Positions 59,053 through 64,000 of a stretch of 64,000 nt of DNA are shown in pieces. Positions within the stretch are counted from its first letter, which is position 1; each line of letters begins with the position of its first letter. A program made the translations under genes and the position numbers. The notes beneath the pieces were generated by a model. It made no database searches, was not told the origin of the DNA, and saw nothing but the letters and a program-made list of their open reading frames with translations. The DNA is from Paguma larvata (lineage: Eukaryota > Chordata > Mammalia > Carnivora > Viverridae): the NCBI GenBank assembly GCA_030068075.1, contig CM057826.1:62221312-62285311 (forward strand). Direction: 5' to 3'.

Positions 59053-61944
59053 TCACTCAGCCGTGGGTCCGGCTCGGGAGCAGCACCGCGGGCGGCGCAC
59101 ACTCTGCAGCAGCGCGCGGAAGAGGCCAGGCGGCCGCTTGGCGGGACCCTCTGCGGGCGCGGCGCGCACTGAGCCCGCACGGCCCGGGCCCGGACGCGCG
59201 GCGGGCGGCGGGGCGGGCGCCCCTTGGCGGCCGTGCTCCTCGATCTGTCGCTCCAGATGCTTCTGGATGGCCATGCCCAGCACCTCCACCTCCATGGCGG
59301 CGCCGTACACCTCCCACGTCATGCCCTTTTCGTCCCAGCTCACGTCGCGCACGGGCTCGGCCGCCTCCTGGGGCGCCTCGGCGGCCGCCAGCGCGGAGCC
59401 GGGCCGCACCCGCACTTCGGGGAAGACGGGCGGCACGGCGGGCGGCGCGGCTGCCTGCGGCGTCATGGGCCCGGTGGCCACCGAGCGCGTCTCGGCGGCG
59501 CCCAGCGACACCTGCAGGCCCGCGTCCCGGCGCGAGGGCGGCCTGGGCGCGGGGCTGGGCGCGCGAGGCGCCGCCTGGAAGCTGAAGGCCGGGCCGCCCG
59601 CGCCGTCCTGCGGAGACATGGGGCTCACGGCCACCGACACGCAGGCCTGTGCGCCCGCCTGCGTGCCCGCGTCCTCGCGCGGCGGCGGGGCGCTCGCCTC
59701 CCACGACGGCGCCTTCGTGAAGTTGTCGCGAGTCCGTGGCCCCGGCGGGGGCCCTGCGGCCTCTGGGCCGGGGCTTCTCTCGGCCCCAGCGGCCCCCGGG
59801 TCTTTCTGGCCTGGGCTGGAGGCCGCTGTGCTGGGCGCGGGCGCGGGCGCCGGCTCCAGGAGGCCTCCGCCGCTCCCGGCACCCGCGGGAGAAGGGCTTG
59901 GGCCGCAAGGTTTGCCATCTGACTGCCTGGAGGAGGAGGCCTCCGCCTTCTCCAGAGGCAGGGAGGCCAACTTCCCCGAAGACGAGGGCTCTGCTTTTCT
60001 TGGAGCCTCGGCTTTCCCCAGGACCACAGGCTGCACCTTCCCGGAGGCAGCAGGGTCTGCTTTTCCTGAGGATTCCGGCTCCCCTTTCTCCAAGGCCAGC
60101 GGCTTTTCCTTCTGCAGAGATGCGGCCTCTGCTTTTTCCGCAGGGCCCTCCTGCCCAAGGGGCTTTGTTTCTGCTTTGCCCTCAGACTTGGGTTCTGCCT
60201 TCCCTGAGGCCCTGGGATCCACCTTTATGGAGTTCATAGGGTTCCCCTTCTCTGGAGGCACAGGATCCGCCTTTTCCTCCCGCACGGCTTCTGCTTTTCC
60301 CGAAGATGCTGGGGCCGTTTTTTCTAGAGTCATGGGGTCCACTTTTCCTGAAGACACAGAGTCCAGTTCTCCAGGCGGAACAGTTTCTGCCTTCCCTCTG
60401 TTCCCAGTGTCCACCTTGCCCACGGCCGGGGGATCAGCCTTCCCGGAGGCTGTGGGACCCACCGTTCCAGAGGCCATAGGACCTGCCTTCTCTGAGGACA
60501 GTGGATCTTTCCCCCCAGTCACTGCCTCTGCTGTTACAGAGGACGAGGGTCCTGCTGTCCCCACAAGCTTGGGATTCTCTGGACCTGAGGGCACAGGGTC
60601 TATTCTTCCTTTCAATTCAGGGTTTGCTTTTCCAGAAGATGCTGTTTTTGTATTTCCCAGAGAAACGGGATCCACCTTTGTGGAGGACACGGGGTCCTCC
60701 TTTCGCGATGATACGGTCTCTGTCTTCCCCACAGACACTGGTTCAGCCTGCCCAGGAGATGAGGGCTCTGGCTTTCCTGAGGACGCAGGATCCACCTTTC
60801 CCAAAGAAACCGGTCCCTCCCTGCCTGAAGACACAGGACCCACATCCTTCGAAGACGTGGGCTCCATCTTTCCTGAAAACACAGGACCCACCTGCCCAGC
60901 AGACATGGTTTTTATCACTCTCACAGACAGGGCATCTCCCTTACCTGAGGAGGCAGGGTCCATCTTCCCCGGGAACTGAGGGTCCTCTTTCGTGGAGGAC
61001 ACAGTTTCTGTATTTCCCACAGAGGCGGGATCTGTCATCCCCAAGGGAATAGGAGCCATCCTTCCTGAGGACCCCAGAGCCACTATTCCAGGGGATCCGG
61101 GCTCCGTTTTGCCCGATGACCCTGGAGTCAGCGTTCCCAAGGACCCGGGATCTGTCTTTCCCGAAGATGCAGAATCTGTGTTTACCAAGGACACAGGGTC
61201 CCTCATTCCTGAGGGCCCAGGATCTCTCTTTCTCAAGGACACAAGATCTGCCTTTCTCACAGACGCAAAAGCCACCCCTTCTGAGGCCACGGGAAGCTCT
61301 GTTCCCGAATACCTGGGCTCCTCCTTTCTTGGGCACTCACGATCCCCTTTGGTAGAGGATACGGGATCCTTCTTCCCTGGGGACACCGTATCCACCCTGT
61401 CAGAACACACAGGATCCACCTTTCCCAAGGGTCCAGGATCCTCCTTTCTTGGGGTCACAGGATCCATCCTTCCAGAAGCCACAGGATCCCCTTTTCCCAA
61501 GACTGCAGGCTCTGTTTTTACTATAAACATGGAGTCTGCCTTTCTCAAGGGCCCAGCATCTTCCTTTCCAGTGGAAGTGGAATCTGCCTGCTTTGAAGAC
61601 TTGGAATCCATCTTCTCCAAAAACATAGGATTTCTATTCTCCAAGGACGAGAGATCAGTTTTCACGGAGGACACAGGGTCTGGCTTCCCAGAGAAGGTGG
61701 TTTCTTGTGTCCCTGAGATCAAGGCTCCATGTGCCCCTAATGTCTCCTTGGTGGCTGCCTCTTGGGGAGGGATGTAGGTCAGGGAGGGGCAGGCCAAGCT
61801 CCCGCCAGGGCCCTCAGAACAGGAGGCCCCTTCCCCAGCCCCAGTGGGGCTGCTGTGTCTAGAGTCCATGCCTGGGCTTTGGGTCGGGGTGCGCCTCAGG
61901 AGTGCAGGGCTGGCCTTTTGCTGGGAGGGGCAGGAGTCCCTCAT
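59053..61944 (-). CDS. GPRIN1: G protein-regulated inducer of neurite outgrowth 1, N-terminally shortened
   Basis: A single uninterrupted frame of 963 codons plus stop, all in one exon. The recalled human protein has 1008 residues. Met at 61944 corresponds to human Met42. The human start codon position (62067-62065) reads TTG here, and codon 14 of the human N-terminus (62028-62026) is TGA, so this internal ATG is the first usable start in frame. Residues about 80-640 are a low-complexity series of octapeptides of the form xDPxSSGK. From about residue 736 to the end (from DNFTKAPSW) is the conserved GRIN C-terminal region, ending [23 protein letters not shown]. Family members bind activated G-alpha i/o/z at the growth-cone membrane and promote neurite growth (established knowledge). 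The C-terminal part, which carries that function, is intact. Confidence 0.95.
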   Translation of the reverse strand: MRDSCPSQQKASPALLRRTPTQSPGMDSRHSSPTGAGEGASCSEGPGGSLACPSLTYIPPQEAATKETLGAHGALISGTQETTFSGKPDPVSSVKTDLSSLENRNPMFLEKMDSKSSKQADSTSTGKEDAGPLRKADSMFIVKTEPAVLGKGDPVASGRMDPVTPRKEDPGPLGKVDPVCSDRVDTVSPGKKDPVSSTKGDRECPRKEEPRYSGTELPVASEGVAFASVRKADLVSLRKRDPGPSGMRDPVSLVNTDSASSGKTDPGSLGTLTPGSSGKTEPGSPGIVALGSSGRMAPIPLGMTDPASVGNTETVSSTKEDPQFPGKMDPASSGKGDALSVRVIKTMSAGQVGPVFSGKMEPTSSKDVGPVSSGREGPVSLGKVDPASSGKPEPSSPGQAEPVSVGKTETVSSRKEDPVSSTKVDPVSLGNTKTASSGKANPELKGRIDPVPSGPENPKLVGTAGPSSSVTAEAVTGGKDPLSSEKAGPMASGTVGPTASGKADPPAVGKVDTGNRGKAETVPPGELDSVSSGKVDPMTLEKTAPASSGKAEAVREEKADPVPPEKGNPMNSIKVDPRASGKAEPKSEGKAETKPLGQEGPAEKAEAASLQKEKPLALEKGEPESSGKADPAASGKVQPVVLGKAEAPRKAEPSSSGKLASLPLEKAEASSSRQSDGKPCGPSPSPAGAGSGGGLLEPAPAPAPSTAASSPGQKDPGAAGAERSPGPEAAGPPPGPRTRDNFTKAPSWEASAPPPREDAGTQAGAQACVSVAVSPMSPQDGAGGPAFSFQAAPRAPSPAPRPPSRRDAGLQVSLGAAETRSVATGPMTPQAAAPPAVPPVFPEVRVRPGSALAAAEAPQEAAEPVRDVSWDEKGMTWEVYGAAMEVEVLGMAIQKHLERQIEEHGRQGAPAPPPAARPGPGRAGSVRAAPAEGPAKRPPGLFRALLQSVRRPRCCSRAGPTAE
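60050..61700 (-). repeat. GPRIN1: 24-bp degenerate tandem repeat encoding octapeptides in GPRIN1
   Basis: The translated frame reads in blocks of eight residues such as [24 protein letters not shown] and MDPASSGK for most of this interval. At DNA level the plus strand shows repeated TTTCC, GGAT and CACAGGATCC phrases at 24-base steps. Copies are strongly diverged, so it is an old expansion within the coding exon. Confidence 0.85.
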
Positions 61945-62110
61945 GGCTGGGTTCCCAGCCCCCAGGCTCCCATCCTGTGGGCAGCAGAGGGCTGTGGGCT
62001 GAGGTGCTGGGGGGCTGGAGTTCTTTCAAAGAAGCTGGAGCCAGGCTGGGTCTTCAGCACTGTCCAACTGCCCTCGTGACCATACTTGTGCCCCGGGCTG
62101 CTATCTGGTT
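61945..62110 (-). other. GPRIN1: GPRIN1 5' UTR, including the former N-terminal coding segment
   Basis: A good minus-strand acceptor (TCTCTGTGTTTCAG, AG at 62112-62111) sets the exon edge at 62110. Positions 62067-61945 align codon for codon with the 41 N-terminal residues of the recalled human protein (DxAEDPAWLQLL is readable), with no indel, but begin with TTG and hold a TGA at codon 14. A nine-codon upstream frame starts at ATG 62083 and stops at 62054, out of frame with the main CDS. Confidence 0.75.
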
Positions 62111-62224
62111 CTGAAACACAGAGAAAACAGACTCAGACTCGGGAAGACCCAGTGGGGAGGAGCCTCTATATTCTCCTTCCCACCTGTCTTCTAGAGGAGG
62201 AGCTGGGCCTCCTCTGGGCTCTCT

Positions 62225-62470
62225 GCCCCCATCCGGTCCTCTCCTGTCCCACCATGTCACTCCCCTGCTTCTCTGCTCCTAGTGGCCCTCTGGATAAAGG
62301 TCACACTTCCTAAAATGGCATTCAAGGCCCTTCACAACTAACTTTTCAGCTTACCTACCATCACCCACGCAGCATGCACCTTTCATCTACCTCGTCAGCC
62401 CACCCCGGGCAGCATGCGACCTAGAAGTTATGCTTTTGTCTTCCAGGCCACGAGTCACAAACTCTGATGC
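62225..62470 (+). mobile_element. L2 LINE fragment
   Basis: ATGTCACTCCCCTGCTTCTC, GGCATTCAAGGCCCTTCAC, AACTAACTTTTCAGCTTACC, then CACCCACGCAGCATGC resemble the L2 3' region. It lies in the GPRIN1 intron, just upstream of the coding exon. Confidence 0.6.
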
Positions 62471-62516
62471 CACGGGGGCCAGGCAGGTAATTTAAGCGAG
62501 GGAACCAGGCTGGGTA

Positions 62517-62760
62517 GAAAACAACAGGGAAGGGCGCCCGGGTGGCTCAGTGGGTTAAGCGTCTGACTTCAGCTCAGGTCATGATCTCTCAGTCTGTGGG
62601 TTCGAGCCCCGTGTCGGGCTCTGTGCTGACAGCTCAGAGCCTGGAGCCTGCTTCAGATTCTGTGTCTTCCTCTCTCTCCCTCCCTCTCCCACTCCCACTC
62701 TGTCTCTCTCTCTCTCAAAAATAAATAAATGTTTAAAAAACTAAAAAAAGAAAACAAAGG
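62517..62760 (+). mobile_element. Carnivore tRNA-derived SINE
   Basis: The body starts at about 62534 with GCGCCCGGGTGGCTCAGTGG, has GTCATGATCTCTCAGTCTG, a CTCTCTCCCTCCC stretch and a tail near 62752. Flanking GAAAACAACAGGGA and GAAAACAAAGGGA look like the target-site duplication. Confidence 0.9.
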
Positions 62761-63599
62761 GACACACCAGAGAGTGCGCGCCCTGCCTAAAGTGGGGGCC
62801 GCTCCTCTGGCCACGTACTGCTCTGGAGAAGTGCATCCTGGTAGTATCAGTGAGCGGCAGGAAATCCAGAACTTTAATGTAAAATGCCCTAATTCAAGAT
62901 TAAAAAAGAAAAACAACACTATGTGGGTCAAACGAAACATGTCTGTAGCCCACCAGTTTGGGTCTGTGTAGGCCCTGAGGAGACGTGAATGGTTTACAGT
63001 TGACGGACGTAGTCTGAAACGTGTGCTTTCAAAGACCGCCTTGGGATGGTGGGGAGGCTGGAGGAGAGGGGCTAGCCGATCACTCTTTAATCTAGTTCCT
63101 CATTCACTCCACCCAGCCCTTCTCTGCAATAATCTAGATGAGAGCTGGTACAGTAACGGTCTGAGGGGAGAGGGGGCAGAATTGAGAGGTCTTGGGGAGA
63201 ACTGACAGGAGCCAGCCGGCCGTAAGGGGTGGCAGTAGGGGTGGCCTTCGGGATTCTGGCCAGGGTGTGTGGGGGGGGTGCGAGGCAGGAGATCTGGGGG
63301 AAACGGAGTTGTGTGTTAGACAAGCTGAGTGTGTGGTGTCTGGGGGACACCCAGGGAGAGGCTCTGGCAGGCAGCTGGATCGGCGAACAACTCCATTCCA
63401 CTGCGTATCAGCAGGCAGAGTGAGCAGGGCCCTGGGTGCCCCCCAAACCTGCTCCGCCTGCCATCTCCCCAGAGCCGTCTCACTGATGCTCAGGCCAAAA
63501 GCCCTAGAGCCACCCTTGACTTCTCTCACACACCCCACGTCCCAGCCATCAGCAACACATGACGGATCTCCCTTCAAGATGTAGCCAGAATATCTCCTG

Positions 63600-63830
63600 A
63601 GCTCGACTCACACTATCTCCCACCTGGATTCTCCTGGCTTCTCCTTTGCTCCACAGAGTTCATTCTCAACCCAGCAGCTGGAAGGATCTTAGCAAGATCC
63701 AAGGCAGATCGCCCCTCTTCTGCTCAGAACCACGTAGAGTCTCCCCATCCTGCGTGAAGTAAAAGGAAACTCCTTACATGTCCCTGCATCTTCTGGCCCC
63801 AGCGCTGATCTGGGCCTCGTCTCCTCCTGC
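63600..63830 (+). mobile_element. L2 LINE fragment
   Basis: GCTGGAAGGATCTTAGCAAG, CCCCTCTTCTGCTCAGAACC, then GTAGAGTCTCCCCATCC and the ATCTTCTGGCCCCAGC part follow an L2-like order. It lies in the GPRIN1 intron. Confidence 0.5.
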
Positions 63831-63845
63831 TTTCTTTCTTTCTTT

Positions 63846-64000
63846 TTTAATTCTTTAAAGTTTTTATTTATTTATTTTGAGAGAGACAGAGCCAGCAGGA
63901 GTGAGGACAGGGCAGAGAAAGAGGGAGAGAGAAAGAGAATCCCAAGCAAGCTTCGAGCTGCCGGCGCAGAGCCCAACGCGAGGCTCAAACTCATGAAACC
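63846..64000 (-). mobile_element. Carnivore SINE cut by the window edge
   Basis: The reverse copy has the T-rich tail, GAGAGAGACAGAGCCAGCAG and CAGAGCCCAACGCGAGGCTC, then runs off the window end before its tRNA-derived head. Confidence 0.88.

Noticed and set aside
59021..60979. 652-codon plus-strand open frame as a gene
   Set aside because: It is the exact antisense of GPRIN1, its low-complexity blocks mirror the octapeptide repeat, and there is no promoter or splice structure on that strand. GPRIN1 on the minus strand matches a known protein to the last residue.

Overview
This is a vertebrate nuclear window, almost certainly from a cat-family carnivore. At least 17 copies of a tRNA-derived SINE with the carnivore signature (start GCGCCTGGGTGGCTCAGTC, later a CT-rich stretch and an A-tail) are scattered through it, together with decayed L1M, L2, MIR and MER2/Tigger1 fragments. 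Exon-by-exon comparison with recalled human proteins identifies three spliced genes in the order of human 5q35.2: RNF44 (minus), CDHR2 (plus) and GPRIN1 (minus). No bacterial, viral or CRISPR-like feature was seen.

Layout. 1-1000 is flank beyond the RNF44 3' end. 1000-12050 is RNF44: a long 3' UTR, ten coding exons between 3373 and 6609 (432 codons plus stop), a repeat-bearing 5' intron and a CpG-island promoter at about 10.65-12.4 kb. 12.4-34.2 kb is mostly intergenic or upstream CDHR2 sequence with repeats, plus a second CpG island at about 16.9-18.2 kb with no assigned gene. 34215-57887 is CDHR2: 31 coding exons giving 1308 codons plus stop, with a signal peptide, nine predicted cadherin repeats, one membrane segment and a PDZ-ligand tail. 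58.05-62.1 kb is the last exon of GPRIN1, tail to tail with CDHR2. Its 5' exon lies beyond the window.

The three genes do not form a pathway. RNF44 is a RING-H2 ubiquitin ligase, CDHR2 is the brush-border protocadherin of the intermicrovillar adhesion complex, and GPRIN1 is a neuronal effector of Gi/o/z proteins.

Most notable observations: (1) the recalled human GPRIN1 start codon is TTG here, and codon 14 of that segment is a stop, so translation must begin at the next in-frame Met and the first 41 residues are lost. (2) Two CDHR2 introns require GC-AG boundaries to keep the reading frame. (3) Two SINEs and the 90 bp between them are flanked as a unit by one 13-bp direct repeat, suggesting joint retrotransposition. 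(4) One RNF44 intron has a very weak GTCCCG donor. (5) GPRIN1 carries a long degenerate 24-bp (octapeptide) repeat that leaves a 652-codon antisense frame open. I see no credible new multi-gene system. Gene names and recalled human lengths come from memory and were not searched.
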